DNA of 64,000 nucleotides from Paraconexibacter antarcticus (GTDB lineage Bacteria; Actinomycetota; Thermoleophilia; Solirubrobacterales; Solirubrobacteraceae), in contig NZ_CP098502.1 of NCBI RefSeq assembly GCF_024220175.1, forward strand, positions 806,001 to 870,000. The letters are read 5' to 3'. Below, one piece after another: positions 42,170 to 52,756 of this stretch. Every line of letters begins with the position of its first letter. The first letter of the stretch is position 1. The translations under genes and the position numbers were made by a program. The notes beneath the pieces are model-generated. The model was not told the origin of the DNA, did no database searches, and saw nothing but the letters and a program-made list of their open reading frames with translations.

Positions 42170-43341
42170 GCCGCGTGCTCCTCGTTCAGGTCGGTGGCGA
42201 TGCGCGGGCGCCAGCCGGCGGGGCCCGCCGTGGACACGGGCGGGGCGGCGGGGCGGCGGCCGACGGGGATCTGCGCGCTCACACTGAGACCGTAGCCCTC
42301 CAGGCCGTGGATGCGCTTGGGATAGTTGGTCAGCAGCCGGATCGACGACAGGTCCAGGTCGGCGAGGATCTGCGCCCCGACGCCGTAGTCGCGCAGGTCG
42401 ACGGGCAGCCCGACGGGGCCCGTGTGCTCGCCGGCGAAGCACGCGCCGAGGCCGTCGGCCTCGAGGTGCAGGAGGACGCCGCAGCCTTCCTCCTCGATGC
42501 GGCGCATCGCGTCCTCGAGCTTCGCGCGGCAGTCGCAGGCGGTCGCCCGGAGCTTGTCGCCGGCGGCGCAGCTCGTGTGGACCCGGATGAGGACGTCCTC
42601 GCGGCCGGCGACGTCGCCCTTCACGAGCGCGACGTGCTCACGGCCGTCGGCGAGCTCGCGGTAGCCGACGGCGCGGAAGTCGCCGAACGCCGTCGGCATG
42701 ACCGCCTCGACGACGCGCTCGACGAGCTGCTCGCGGCGGCGGCGGTAGGCGATGAGGTCCTTGACGGTGATCATCTTCAGGCCGTGCTCGGCGCAGAAGA
42801 CGGTGAGGTCGGGGACGCGGGCCATCGTGCCATCGGCGTTCATGATCTCGCAGATGACGCCGGCCGGGGTGAGGCCGGCGAGGCGCGCGAGGTCGACGGC
42901 GGCCTCGGTCTGCCCGGTGCGCTCGAGGACGCCGCCCGGCCTGGCCTTCAGCGGGAACATGTGTCCGGGCTGGACGATGTCCGCGGGCCCGGCGCCGGGG
43001 GCGACGGCGGCCTGGACGGTCCGCGCGCGGTCGGCCGCGGAGATGCCGGTCGTGATGCCCTCGCGCGCCTCGATCGAGACGGTGAACGCCGTCTCGTACG
43101 GGGACTCGTTCTTCGCCGCCATCATCTCGAGGCCGAGGTCGTCGCAGCGCTCCGGCGTCATCGCGAGGCAGATGAGGCCGCGCCCGTGCACCGCCATGAA
43201 GTTGATCGCCTCCGGCGTGGCGAACTGCGCGGCGAGCGTCAGGTCACCCTCGTTCTCGCGGTCCTCGTCGTCGCAGACCACGACGATCCGGCCGTTGCGG
43301 ATGTCCTCGAGCGCGTCGTCGATGGTGCTGAAGGGGCTCAT
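42166..43341 (-). CDS. ribBA: RibBA homologue with altered active sites (DHBP synthase/GTP cyclohydrolase II-like)
   Basis: This 391-residue protein has the standard two-domain order. The N-terminal half keeps DDEDRENEGDL near residue 24 and GHMFPLKARPGG near 127. However, the usual RxGHTEA motif reads RTGQTEA (Gln144), replacing the His that is a metal ligand in known DHBP synthases. The C-terminal half keeps zinc cysteines (SCAAGDKLRATACDC, near 257-271) and DLRDYG (Asp315, Arg317). The GTP-binding EGRGIGL segment is missing and about 15 residues are deleted around residues 292-312 (42406-42468). Normal riboflavin precursor synthesis is therefore doubtful. It is co-translated with a flavin reductase. 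No FMN riboswitch or other rib gene is seen. Homology is certain, activity is not. Confidence 0.85.
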   Translation of the reverse strand: MSPFSTIDDALEDIRNGRIVVVCDDEDRENEGDLTLAAQFATPEAINFMAVHGRGLICLAMTPERCDDLGLEMMAAKNESPYETAFTVSIEAREGITTGISAADRARTVQAAVAPGAGPADIVQPGHMFPLKARPGGVLERTGQTEAAVDLARLAGLTPAGVICEIMNADGTMARVPDLTVFCAEHGLKMITVKDLIAYRRRREQLVERVVEAVMPTAFGDFRAVGYRELADGREHVALVKGDVAGREDVLIRVHTSCAAGDKLRATACDCRAKLEDAMRRIEEEGCGVLLHLEADGLGACFAGEHTGPVGLPVDLRDYGVGAQILADLDLSSIRLLTNYPKRIHGLEGYGLSVSAQIPVGRRPAAPPVSTAGPAGWRPRIATDLNEEHAA

Positions 43342-43519
43342 GGACCACAGCTTGGAGGCTCACCGATCCCCGTTCATGCCCCCTGGGTGGAGGATCACCC
43401 CCCGAAGGGGTCACCCCCGAAGCGGCGTCTCAGACGGCCTACCCACGGGGCGGGAGATGGCCCCGTCGACGGGGGTAGGCCGCTTTCCCGCGCGCCCGCG
43501 AGGCGGTAGGAATGGGCCC

Positions 43520-43654
43520 ATGTCCCCGCACGATCCCGCGCCCGTCAAGAACTCCGGCGTCCCGACCACCAAGAGCGACGCGGGTCCTCAGATCTTCATC
43601 GCGGGGCTGCTCATCTGCCTCGTGATCGCGATCGTCGTCTTCCTCAACACCTGA
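43520..43654 (+). CDS. Small single-span membrane protein
   Basis: This 44-residue protein has a polar N-terminus of about 23 residues and a C-terminal membrane helix (IFIAGLLICLVIAIVVFLN). The start ATG 43520 follows TAGGAATGGGCCC, giving a weak ribosome site or a weak leaderless -10 (TAGGAA). The codon pattern and clear hydrophobic helix support a real gene, although it is short. It is divergent from the RibBA-like gene. Function is unknown. Confidence 0.55.
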   Translation: MSPHDPAPVKNSGVPTTKSDAGPQIFIAGLLICLVIAIVVFLNT

Positions 43655-43805
43655 GCGGGAGCGACGCGCCCTGAGCGGGGGTAGCGTCCGGGAGTACCCC
43701 GGCATCGACGTTCGTCGGGCCGTCCTTGGCGACGCACGAAACTGCACGGATGACGGGGTGTTCGTGCGCCTCCGCGGCAGACCGTCGACCTCCCTCCGCC
43801 GACGG

Positions 43806-45391
43806 CTACATCCGGAAGACCGGCTTGCGCGGCGCCTTGAGCGGCGCGCCGGCGCAGGCCGAGAGCGCGAGGCCGAGGGTGTCGCGCGTGGACTCGGGGA
43901 GGATGACGCCGTCGTCCCACAGGCGGGCGGTCGCGTAGTACGGGTGGCCCTGGCGCTCGAACTGGTCGCGGATCTCCCCCTTGCGGGCCTCGATCTTCTC
44001 CGGGTCGGTCTCGCGACCGACGGTCGCGAGGACGTTCGCCGCCTGCTCGCCGCCCATGACGGAGATGCGTGCGTTCGGCCACATCCACAGGAAGCGGGGG
44101 AAGTACGGCCGGCCGCACATGCCGTAGTTGCCGGCGCCGAAGGAGCCGCCGACGATGACGGTGAGCTTCGGGACCCGGGCGACGGAGACGGCGGAGATCA
44201 TCTTCGCGCCGTGCTTGGCGATGCCCCCCTCCTCGGCCTCGCGACCGACCATGAAGCCGGTGATGTTCTGGAGGAAGACGAGCGGGATGCCACGCTGGTC
44301 GCACATCTCGATGAAGTGCGCGCCCTTCATGGCGGACTCGCTGAAGATGACGCCCTGGTTGGCGAGGATGCCGACCTGGTGGCCGTGCAGGTGCGCGAGG
44401 CCGGTGACGAGCGTCGAGCCGTAACCGGCCTTGAACTCGTGGAAGCGCGAGCCGTCGACGATGCGGCTGATGATCTCGCGCGGGTCGTACGGGGTGCGCA
44501 GGTCGGCCGGGACCGCGCCGGTGAGCTCGGCCGGGTCGACGGCGGGCGCCTCGGTCTGCACGCGCTGCCACGGCGCGTCGCCGCGCCTGCCGAGCGAGGC
44601 GACGATCGAGCGGACGATCGCGAGCGCCTCGGTGTCGTCGGCGGCGAGGTGGTCGGCGACGCCGGACTTCCTCGTGTGCAGGTCGCCGCCGCCGAGGTCC
44701 TCGGCGGAGACGTCCTCGCCGGTGGCCGCCTTCACGAGCGGCGGACCCCCGAGGAAGATCGTCCCCTGGTTCTTCACGATGACCGACTCGTCGCACATCG
44801 CGGGGATGTACGCGCCGCCGGCGGTGCAGGAGCCGAGCACCGCGGCGATCTGGGCAATGCCCTCCGCGCTGAGGTTCGCCTGGTTGTAGAAGGACTGCCC
44901 GAAGCCGCGCACGTCCGGGAAGAGCTCGTCCTGCAGCGGCAGGAAGCCACCGCCGGAGTCCACGAGGTAGACGCAGGGCAGGCGGTTCTGCAGCGCGATC
45001 TCCTGCGCGCGCGTCTGCTTGCGCGCGGTCATCGGGTAGTACGAGCCGCCCTTCACCGTCGCGTCGTTGCAGACGATCATCACCTCACGACCGCTCACGC
45101 GCCCGATGCCGGTGATCATGCCCGCGCCCGGCGCCTCGTCGTCGTACATGCCGTGCGCGGCGAGCGCGCTGAGCTCGAGGAACGGGGAGCCGCGATCGAG
45201 CAGCCGCTCGACGCGCTCACGGGGGAGGAGCTTGCCGCGGCCGGTGTGCTTCGCGGACGCCTTCTCGCCGCCGCCGGCGCGCACGCGGGCGAGCTGCGCC
45301 CGCAGGTCCTCGGCGAGCGACGCGTGCGCGGCCTGGTTGACCTTGAACGCCTCCGAGGACGGGTCGGCGGTGCTCTTCAGGACGATCGACA

Positions 45392-45392
<1 letters not shown>
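43806..45392 (-). CDS. liuB: Methylcrotonyl-CoA carboxylase, carboxyltransferase (beta) subunit
   Basis: This 528-residue acyl-CoA carboxyltransferase moves CO2 from biotin to 3-methylcrotonyl-CoA. Crotonase-fold landmarks are [19 protein letters not shown] near 115, [18 protein letters not shown] near 143 and [16 protein letters not shown] near 187 in the N-domain, then [19 protein letters not shown] near 375 and [18 protein letters not shown] near 415 in the C-domain. The long [12 protein letters not shown] loop is typical of MCC over propionyl-CoA carboxylase. Its ATG overlaps the liuD stop by one base (TGATG). Confidence 0.93.
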
Positions 45393-47389
<1,997 letters not shown>

Positions 47390-47456
47390 CGGACCCCCTC
47401 CAGACCGGTCGCCCGCGCGAACGGGACGCGGGCCCCCTGGGCGGGGCGGCTCGCGC

Positions 47457-48251
47457 TCACGACGCGTCCCCGAAGCTCGGCCGGCGTCGCTCCAGGAAGG
47501 CGGCGAGGCCCTCGCGGAACTCGGCGCCGGTCGTCCCGTCGGCGAGCGTGCGGATCTCGTCCTCGAGCTGGCGGGCGAGGTGCCCGTCGGCGGCGCCGCG
47601 CAGCAGGCGCTTCGTCTCGCGGATCGCCTGCGCGGGGCCGGCGGCGTACCCGGCGGCGGCGTCCGTCAGCGCGGCCGCGTCGTCGACGACGCGCGTGACG
47701 AGCCCGAGCTCGGCGGCGCGGGCGGCGTCGAGCTTCGTGTTCCTCAGGTAGAGGTCGAGGGTCCGGCGGTACCCGAGGTCCCGGGTGACGAAGTACGTGC
47801 CGCCGGCGTCGGGGGAGAGCCCGAGCGCGCTGTAGGCGAAGGTCAGCGACGTGCCCGGCGTCGCGAGGACGACGTCGTGGGCGCCCATGAGGCCCAGGCC
47901 GCCGCCCGCCACCGCCCCGTCCACGCCGGCGATCGTCAGCAGCGGCGACTCGTGGATGCGGGGGATGAGGACGTTGACGTCGGCGCCGACGTCGCGGATC
48001 CAGTCGTGGGTGCCGTCGCCGAGCCGGGCCATCGACGCGACGTCGCCACCCGCGCACCAGGCGGGGCCCTCGGCGACGGTCAGCAGGACGCGGACGCCCG
48101 CCCTCGCCTCGGCCTCGTCGAGGCACGCGAGCACGGCCCGCGTCAGCGGCTTGTTGATCGCGTTCATGCCCTTGACGTTCGCCAGGGTCAGGGTCGCGAC
48201 GGGGCCGGCCACCTCGAGGCGCGCCGGCGTGGACACCTCGGTGGTGCTCAT
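47457..48251 (-). CDS. liuC: Enoyl-CoA hydratase/isomerase family protein, probable methylglutaconyl-CoA hydratase
   Basis: This 264-residue crotonase-fold protein has the oxyanion segment AEGPAWCAGGDVASMARL near residue 62 and the second segment IAGVDGAVAGGGLGLMGAHDVVLAT near 107. The canonical hydratase Glu pair is not clearly placed: PDAGGTYFV near 147 carries Asp where many hydratases have Glu. The precise reaction is therefore uncertain. Position between liuA and liuD supports hydration of 3-methylglutaconyl-CoA to HMG-CoA. Its ATG starts two bases after the liuA stop. It is expected to be a cytoplasmic oligomer. Confidence 0.82.
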   Translation of the reverse strand: MSTTEVSTPARLEVAGPVATLTLANVKGMNAINKPLTRAVLACLDEAEARAGVRVLLTVAEGPAWCAGGDVASMARLGDGTHDWIRDVGADVNVLIPRIHESPLLTIAGVDGAVAGGGLGLMGAHDVVLATPGTSLTFAYSALGLSPDAGGTYFVTRDLGYRRTLDLYLRNTKLDAARAAELGLVTRVVDDAAALTDAAAGYAAGPAQAIRETKRLLRGAADGHLARQLEDEIRTLADGTTGAEFREGLAAFLERRRPSFGDAS

Positions 48252-48253
48252 CG

Positions 48254-49447
48254 TCAGCGGCCCAGGAGGTCGCGGGCGATGATGATGCGGCGGACCTCGT
48301 TCGTCCCCGCGCCGATCTGCAGGAGCTTGCCCGCGCGGTAGAGCCGGTTGACCTCGGTCTCCCAGATGTAGCCGCCGCCGCCGTGGATCTGCACGGCGCG
48401 GTCGACACAGCGCATGAGGACGAGCCCGGCCTGCAGGACGCAGGCGGCCGCGCGCTTGGAGAGGTGCTTCTTGTCCCCGCCGCCTGCCTCCAGGGCGTTC
48501 GCCTCGGCCCCGACCTGGTAGCAGAAGGAGCGCAGCGACTCGGTCTCCGCGTAGATGTCGGCGACCATCCCCTGGATGAACTGGAACTGCGAGATCTTCT
48601 GACCGAACTGCTCGCGCGACTTCGCGAAGTCGATCGACAGCTCGAGCGCCCGCTCGCACATCCCGATCATCATGAACGCGAGGCCGATGCGCTCGAGGTC
48701 GAGGCCGCTCATCACGACGCGCACGCCCTTGTCGACCTCGCCGACGACGTTCTCCACGGGGACGCGGCAGTCCTCCATGACGATCTCGGCGGTCTGGCTG
48801 CCGCGCATGCCCATCTTGATCATCTTCTGGGCGATCGTGAAGCCCGGCGTGTCGCAGTCGACGGCGAACGCGGTGATGCCGTGTGCCCCCGCGTCGAGGT
48901 TCGTCTTCGCGTAGACGAGGCAGACGTCGGCGATCGGGCCGTTCGTGATGTAGAGCTTGGAGCCGTTGAGGACGTAGTGGTCGCCGTCGAGCTTCGCGGT
49001 CGTCCGCATCGAGCCGAGGGCGTCCGAGCCGGCGCCCGGCTCGGTGAGGCCGAGGCAGCCGACGATCGTGCCCGCGCTCATCCCGGGGATGTAGCGCTCG
49101 CAGAGCTCGGCGTTCGCGTTGTGGAGGATGTTGTTCAGGCAGAGGTTCTCGTGCGCGAGGACGCCGAGCCCGACGGACGGGTTCCACTTCGAGACCGCCT
49201 GCAGCACGAGCGCGGAGCTGAAGAAGTCCTGGCCCGCGCCGCCGAGGGTCTCGGGGACCGTCACGCCGAGGTAGCCCGCCTCGCCGAGGGCGGGGAAGGC
49301 GTCCTCCGGCCACCACTCGTCGTCGTCCATGCGCTGCTGGAGCGGCCAGAAGCGGTCCTTCGCGAACCGCTCCACCTGCTCGACGATGTACTGGTGGTCC
49401 TCGCCCAGGGCGAACCAGGGGCCGGCAGCGGTGACGTCGGTGGACAT
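48254..49447 (-). CDS. liuA: Acyl-CoA dehydrogenase, probable isovaleryl-CoA dehydrogenase
   Basis: This 397-residue FAD enzyme oxidises isovaleryl-CoA to 3-methylcrotonyl-CoA. ACAD motifs are GCLGLTEPGAGSDALGSMRTT near 135, KLYITNGPIADVCLVYAKT near 165 and the late FAD/substrate motif VQIHGGGGYIWETEVNRLYR near 355. The catalytic Glu sits in SGLDLERIGLA near 250, as in isovaleryl-CoA dehydrogenase. The medium-chain Glu position near the C-terminus is Gly (QIGAGTNEVRR), also as in that enzyme. ATG 49447 follows TAGGGT by seven bases. It is the first gene of liuA-C-D-B. Confidence 0.92.
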   Translation of the reverse strand: MSTDVTAAGPWFALGEDHQYIVEQVERFAKDRFWPLQQRMDDDEWWPEDAFPALGEAGYLGVTVPETLGGAGQDFFSSALVLQAVSKWNPSVGLGVLAHENLCLNNILHNANAELCERYIPGMSAGTIVGCLGLTEPGAGSDALGSMRTTAKLDGDHYVLNGSKLYITNGPIADVCLVYAKTNLDAGAHGITAFAVDCDTPGFTIAQKMIKMGMRGSQTAEIVMEDCRVPVENVVGEVDKGVRVVMSGLDLERIGLAFMMIGMCERALELSIDFAKSREQFGQKISQFQFIQGMVADIYAETESLRSFCYQVGAEANALEAGGGDKKHLSKRAAACVLQAGLVLMRCVDRAVQIHGGGGYIWETEVNRLYRAGKLLQIGAGTNEVRRIIIARDLLGR

Positions 49448-49454
49448 GCTCTGC

Positions 49455-49460
49455 ACCCTA
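49455..49460 (-). promoter_or_regulatory. Putative -10 element (TAGGGT) of the liuACDB operon
   Basis: On the minus strand TAGGGT ends seven bases before ATG 49447, with no Shine-Dalgarno sequence. The element is identical to that before the gene at 9180. Confidence 0.5.
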
Positions 49461-49525
49461 ATCGCGGTTCGACGCCGCGCGTCCCACCCGACGGGGGAGC
49501 TTGGCACCGCGAAAGGGGCACGGCC

Positions 49526-49816
49526 TCAGGCCTGTCGCCTGCGCACCGCCTCGGCGTACTCCTCCATGGTCTCGGGCCGGAGCCCGTCCCGCGCGCGCCG
49601 CGCATTGTGCTCGGCGAGCATCAGGTGCACGTCGGCCTCGTCGAGCTCGCGGTGCCAGCCGGCGCGGTCGACGGGGTCCCACTCGAGGAAGGTCGCGTTC
49701 TTGTCCTTCCGCAGCCGGACGATGTTCACGGCGGTCGCGGCGACGATCACCCCGATGAGCCCGATCACGAGGCCGAGCGTCCCGACGGCGAGCGGCGGGG
49801 CGAGCAGCGCGCGCAT
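49526..49816 (-). CDS. Small membrane protein coupled to the B3/4 protein gene
   Basis: This 96-residue protein has one N-terminal membrane helix (VGTLGLVIGLIGVIVAATAVNIV) and a charged cytoplasmic tail (LRKDKNATFLEWDPVDRAGWHRELDEADVHLMLAEHNARRARDGL). Its ATG shares one base with the upstream stop (TGATG), showing coupling to the B3/4-domain gene. No family is recognised. The helical tail with many Arg and Glu residues may bind a partner. Confidence 0.65.
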   Translation of the reverse strand: MRALLAPPLAVGTLGLVIGLIGVIVAATAVNIVRLRKDKNATFLEWDPVDRAGWHRELDEADVHLMLAEHNARRARDGLRPETMEEYAEAVRRRQA

Positions 49817-50445
49817 CAGCGCGCGATCTCCTGGTCGGCGACGCCGGCCTGCAGGTGCCAGAACGCCTCCTCGACGGTCGAGGTGGGGACCTTCCCGACC
49901 TGGAGGGCGTAGACGACCGCGGTGGACGGGGTGCGGCGGTGGATCGGCGGCCTGAGCTCCTCGCCGGGGCTGGCCATGAGCGGCACGAGGGGGCGGCCGT
50001 TCTCGGCGATGACGAGCCGTCCTTCGTCGTCGGCGTCGACCGACAGCCAGCCGGTCGCCCGCTCGGAGGCGACGGCCCACAACGGCACGCCGGTCTCGAG
50101 CATCGCGACGGTCATCGCGTCGGCGAGCGGTCCGCCCGACGGCAGGCGCCCGACGCGCAGCCGCTCGATGGCGAGCTGCTCGAGCGGGTTGCGCTCGGCG
50201 TCGGGGTCCAGGCCGATCTGCCGCGCGAAGGCGCGGTAGGAGGCGGCGACCGGGTCCGTCCGCAGCCTGCCGGTGGGGAGACCGCGAGCGCGGTCGTCGA
50301 CGTCGGCGAGGCGGTCCAGGAGGCCCGGCGAGCTCTTGCGGCCGGGGGGGACGGCGACCCAGCCGGCCCACAGGCGCAGCTGCGGGAAGTCGGCCCGCAC
50401 GGCCTCGGCCACCCCCACCTCCATGACGCCGAGACCCTGATCCAT
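49816..50445 (-). CDS. Stand-alone B3/B4 tRNA-binding-domain protein
   Basis: This 209-residue protein resembles the B3/4 editing domain of the phenylalanyl-tRNA synthetase beta chain. SYRAFARQIGLDPDAERNPLEQLAIERL near residue 88, GGPLADAMTVAMLETGVPL near 120 and GRPLVPLMASPGEELRPPIHRRT near 165 follow the family's usual pattern (YRxxxxxxGxxPxxxRxSxExL). Free-standing versions may clear mischarged tRNA, but this is not proved for most. ATG 50445 is chosen because TAGCCT lies eight bases upstream. It is coupled to a small membrane protein downstream. Confidence 0.75.
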   Translation of the reverse strand: MDQGLGVMEVGVAEAVRADFPQLRLWAGWVAVPPGRKSSPGLLDRLADVDDRARGLPTGRLRTDPVAASYRAFARQIGLDPDAERNPLEQLAIERLRVGRLPSGGPLADAMTVAMLETGVPLWAVASERATGWLSVDADDEGRLVIAENGRPLVPLMASPGEELRPPIHRRTPSTAVVYALQVGKVPTSTVEEAFWHLQAGVADQEIAR

Positions 50446-50453
50446 GGCCCGGC

Positions 50454-50459
50454 AGGCTA
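50454..50459 (-). promoter_or_regulatory. Putative -10 element (TAGCCT) of the B3/4 gene
   Basis: On the minus strand TAGCCT ends eight bases before ATG 50445 and supports that start. Confidence 0.4.
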
Positions 50460-50521
50460 ACGCGGCGGTGACACGTCGTTTGCGCCGACCTGCCCGCGCA
50501 TGGCACAGTGCGCGGCGGGCC

Positions 50522-50791
50522 ATGTCCATCCGCGAGCGCATCCTTCCCCCCGCCGGCGACGGCGCCCCGCCCGCCCCGCCGCAGGCGCCCGACCCCATCG
50601 ACGAGGGCCCGATGCGCCGCGAGCTGCTCCGTCAGATCGGGGAGCTCGAGGTGCAGCTGAGCGCCGCGCGCCCGGGCTGGGCGCCGACCTGCACGACGCC
50701 CAAGCGCGGTCCGGCGATGGCGCCGACGCCAGAGCTCGAAGCGCTGCGCGACGAGCTGCTCCGCGCGCTGCGCGGCCCCGCCTCCCGCTGA
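50522..50791 (+). CDS. Hypothetical small protein
   Basis: This 89-residue predicted protein has a Pro-rich linker (PPAGDGAPPAPPQAPDP) and two short amphipathic helices (MRRELLRQIGELEVQLSAA and PELEALRDELLRALRG). Codon third positions are G/C-rich as in real genes here, but there is no clear ribosome site or promoter and no recognised family. It may be a real small helical protein or chance. It is divergent from the B3/4 gene. Confidence 0.4.
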   Translation: MSIRERILPPAGDGAPPAPPQAPDPIDEGPMRRELLRQIGELEVQLSAARPGWAPTCTTPKRGPAMAPTPELEALRDELLRALRGPASR

Positions 50792-50865
50792 TCCGGCGGA
50801 CCGGGCCGCGACCCCGCCCGTACGTGGCAGGGCACCGTCCGGATGGCGCCCCGCCGCTGAGTCGT

Positions 50866-50931
50866 CCCCCAAAGGTTGAGGGGTACCACCCAGCGGGGGT
50901 ATGGCTTCCGCCGGGACCTCCGACCTAGGCT
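50866..50931 (+). promoter_or_regulatory. Control region of the mce operon
   Basis: CCCCCAAAGGTTGAGGGGTACC (50866-50887) is followed by a second GGGGTA box 16 bases after the first (50880 and 50896), then TAGGCT at 50926-50931 as a possible -10. This would give a leader of about 65 bases before ATG 51004. Part of the first block resembles sequence upstream of mkl. Confidence 0.4.
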
Positions 50932-51003
50932 CGCCACTACGACGCAGGGGTGCGTTCCGGCCGACCGGGCACCGCTGCGCAAGCGAGGTAGTGAGGGAGA
51001 GAG

Positions 51004-51870
51004 ATGGCGCAGCAGGAAGTCGCAAGACCAGGAGTGGGCATCGGGGCCGGGACCCCGACGGTCCGCCCGACGCCGAAGCCCACGCTCGGCTCCGGCCCGT
51101 TCGCCTGGCTCGAGCAGATCGCCGGAATGGTGATGCTCACGGGGCAGACGATCGTGTCGATGTTCACCCCGCCCTATACGTGGGGCCCGGAGTTCGTCGA
51201 GCAGTCGTTCCTCGTCGTCAAGCGCGCGTTCATCCCGTGCCTCTTCTGCACGGCCGTCTTCTCCTGGGGCGCGCCCGGCATCTCCGGCGGCGCGATCATC
51301 GCGACGCTCGCGACAACCGACCGCCTAGGGTCCTTCGCCATCATGGCCTCGGTCCGCGAGCTCGCGACGTGGATCAACGGCATGGTCATCGCCGGGGTCG
51401 CCGGCACCGCCATCTGCTCGGACCTCGGCGCCCGCAAGATCCGCGACGAGCTCGACGCCCTCGCCGTCCTCGGCACCGACCTCATCAAGTCGCTCATCGT
51501 GCCGCGCTTCCTCGCGCTCGGCCTGATGTGCGTGATCTTCAACTACTGGAACACGCTCATCTCGATCGTCGGGCAGATGGTCGCGAACATGATGGTGTGG
51601 CAGGAGACCGCGGCCGGGTTCGTCCTGACGTTCTCGTCGAACTTCACCATCGCGGAGCTGGTGTTCAACGGCATGAAGGTCCTGACCTTCGGCTTCATCA
51701 TCGCGATCGTCTGCTGCTACAAGGGCCTCAACGCCAAGGGCGGGTCGGCCGGCGTCGGCCGCGCGGTCAACCAGGCCGTCGTCATCTCCTTCTGCGCGAT
51801 CTACATCTACAACTACCTCCTGAACTCGCTGCTGCTCGGCGCGTTCCCGGAGACGGCGACCCTTCGGTAA
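51004..51870 (+). CDS. yrbEA: YrbE/MlaE-type permease, first copy
   Basis: This 288-residue inner-membrane permease of a Mce lipid importer has about five to six hydrophobic segments and the MlaE core GGAIIATLATTDRLGSFAIMASVRELATW followed by GARKIRDELDALAVLGTDLIKSLIVPRFLA, the conserved coupling region. The N-terminus has about 35 polar Pro-rich residues. GGGAGAGAG precedes the ATG. It starts the 13-kb operon and probably pairs with the second YrbE and the distant Mkl ATPase. Confidence 0.93.
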   Translation: MAQQEVARPGVGIGAGTPTVRPTPKPTLGSGPFAWLEQIAGMVMLTGQTIVSMFTPPYTWGPEFVEQSFLVVKRAFIPCLFCTAVFSWGAPGISGGAIIATLATTDRLGSFAIMASVRELATWINGMVIAGVAGTAICSDLGARKIRDELDALAVLGTDLIKSLIVPRFLALGLMCVIFNYWNTLISIVGQMVANMMVWQETAAGFVLTFSSNFTIAELVFNGMKVLTFGFIIAIVCCYKGLNAKGGSAGVGRAVNQAVVISFCAIYIYNYLLNSLLLGAFPETATLR

Positions 51871-51885
51871 GGGCGGGAGAACGAC

Positions 51886-52749
51886 ATGGAAGCCTCCACC
51901 CACACCGCGCCCTACCGGCGCCCGGGCGCCGCCGGCAGCGAGTCGGCGAGTCGCCTGAAGAAGGGCTTCTCCGAGCCCGTGCGCAACCTCCTGACCGAGG
52001 CGGGCGAGATGGCGCAGTTCGCCGGCCGTGCCTTCGTGGAGATCCCCGGGTCGCTGCGGTACTTCTCCGAGATGCTCCGGCAGATGGGCATGCTCATCAC
52101 CGGTTCGGCCATGGTGCTCCTGGCGATGCAGTTCACCTTCGGGCTGACCTGCGGCAGCGAGTCGGTGTACATCCTGCGTGGCTACGGCGCCTCCTCCTAC
52201 GCGGGCGTGTTCTCGGCCATCTGCCCGGTCCGGGAGGCGACGCCGTTCATGTTCGCCTACATGATCGGCGCGAAGATCGGCTGCGGCTACGTCGCGGAGA
52301 TCGGGTCGATGCGGATCAACGACGAGATCGACGCGATGGAGTCGCTGGGCATCAACCCGATCCGCTACCTCGTCTCCACGCGGCTGATCGCGAACATCCT
52401 CATCTCGGCGCCGATCTTCGCCATCGGCCTGGCCACCTTCTACCTCGGTGAGATCTTCGTCATCCTCGGCCAGATCGGTGAGATCTCGGCCGGCACGTGG
52501 CAGTCGGTGCACTGGAACTTCACCGACCTGACGTCGATCATCTTCAGCTACACCAAGACGCTGATCATGTGGATCGCGATCGTCATCGCGGCGCTCTACT
52601 ACGGGTACCGCGCCAAGGGCGGCCCGGTCGGGGTGGGTGCGGCGACGGCCAAGTCGATGGTCGTCGCGCTCGTCCTCACCATGGTGCTGAACGAGGGCTT
52701 CACGTTCTTCTTCTGGGGCACCAACCCCAAGATCCCCGTCGGCGGCTAG
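51886..52749 (+). CDS. yrbEB: YrbE/MlaE-type permease, second copy
   Basis: This 287-residue paralogue of the preceding gene has the MlaE core AYMIGAKIGCGYVAEIGSMRINDEIDAMESLGINPIRYLVSTRLIA, which is closer to the classical ExGxMRxxEQIDALE motif than the first copy. Its N-terminal amphipathic stretch (FVEIPGSLRYFSEMLRQMG) is typical. The two form the heterodimeric membrane pore for the Mce complex. It lies 15 bases after the first copy and 7 bases before the first mce gene. Confidence 0.93.
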   Translation: MEASTHTAPYRRPGAAGSESASRLKKGFSEPVRNLLTEAGEMAQFAGRAFVEIPGSLRYFSEMLRQMGMLITGSAMVLLAMQFTFGLTCGSESVYILRGYGASSYAGVFSAICPVREATPFMFAYMIGAKIGCGYVAEIGSMRINDEIDAMESLGINPIRYLVSTRLIANILISAPIFAIGLATFYLGEIFVILGQIGEISAGTWQSVHWNFTDLTSIIFSYTKTLIMWIAIVIAALYYGYRAKGGPVGVGAATAKSMVVALVLTMVLNEGFTFFFWGTNPKIPVGG

Positions 52750-52756
52750 GAGAGTC

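Noticed and set aside
43342..43519. FMN riboswitch in front of the RibBA-like gene
   Set aside because: I searched this gap for the conserved RFN blocks and found none. There is only a CCCC-TTCG-GGGG hairpin and GGGGGTGA-type repeats, so no riboswitch is called.
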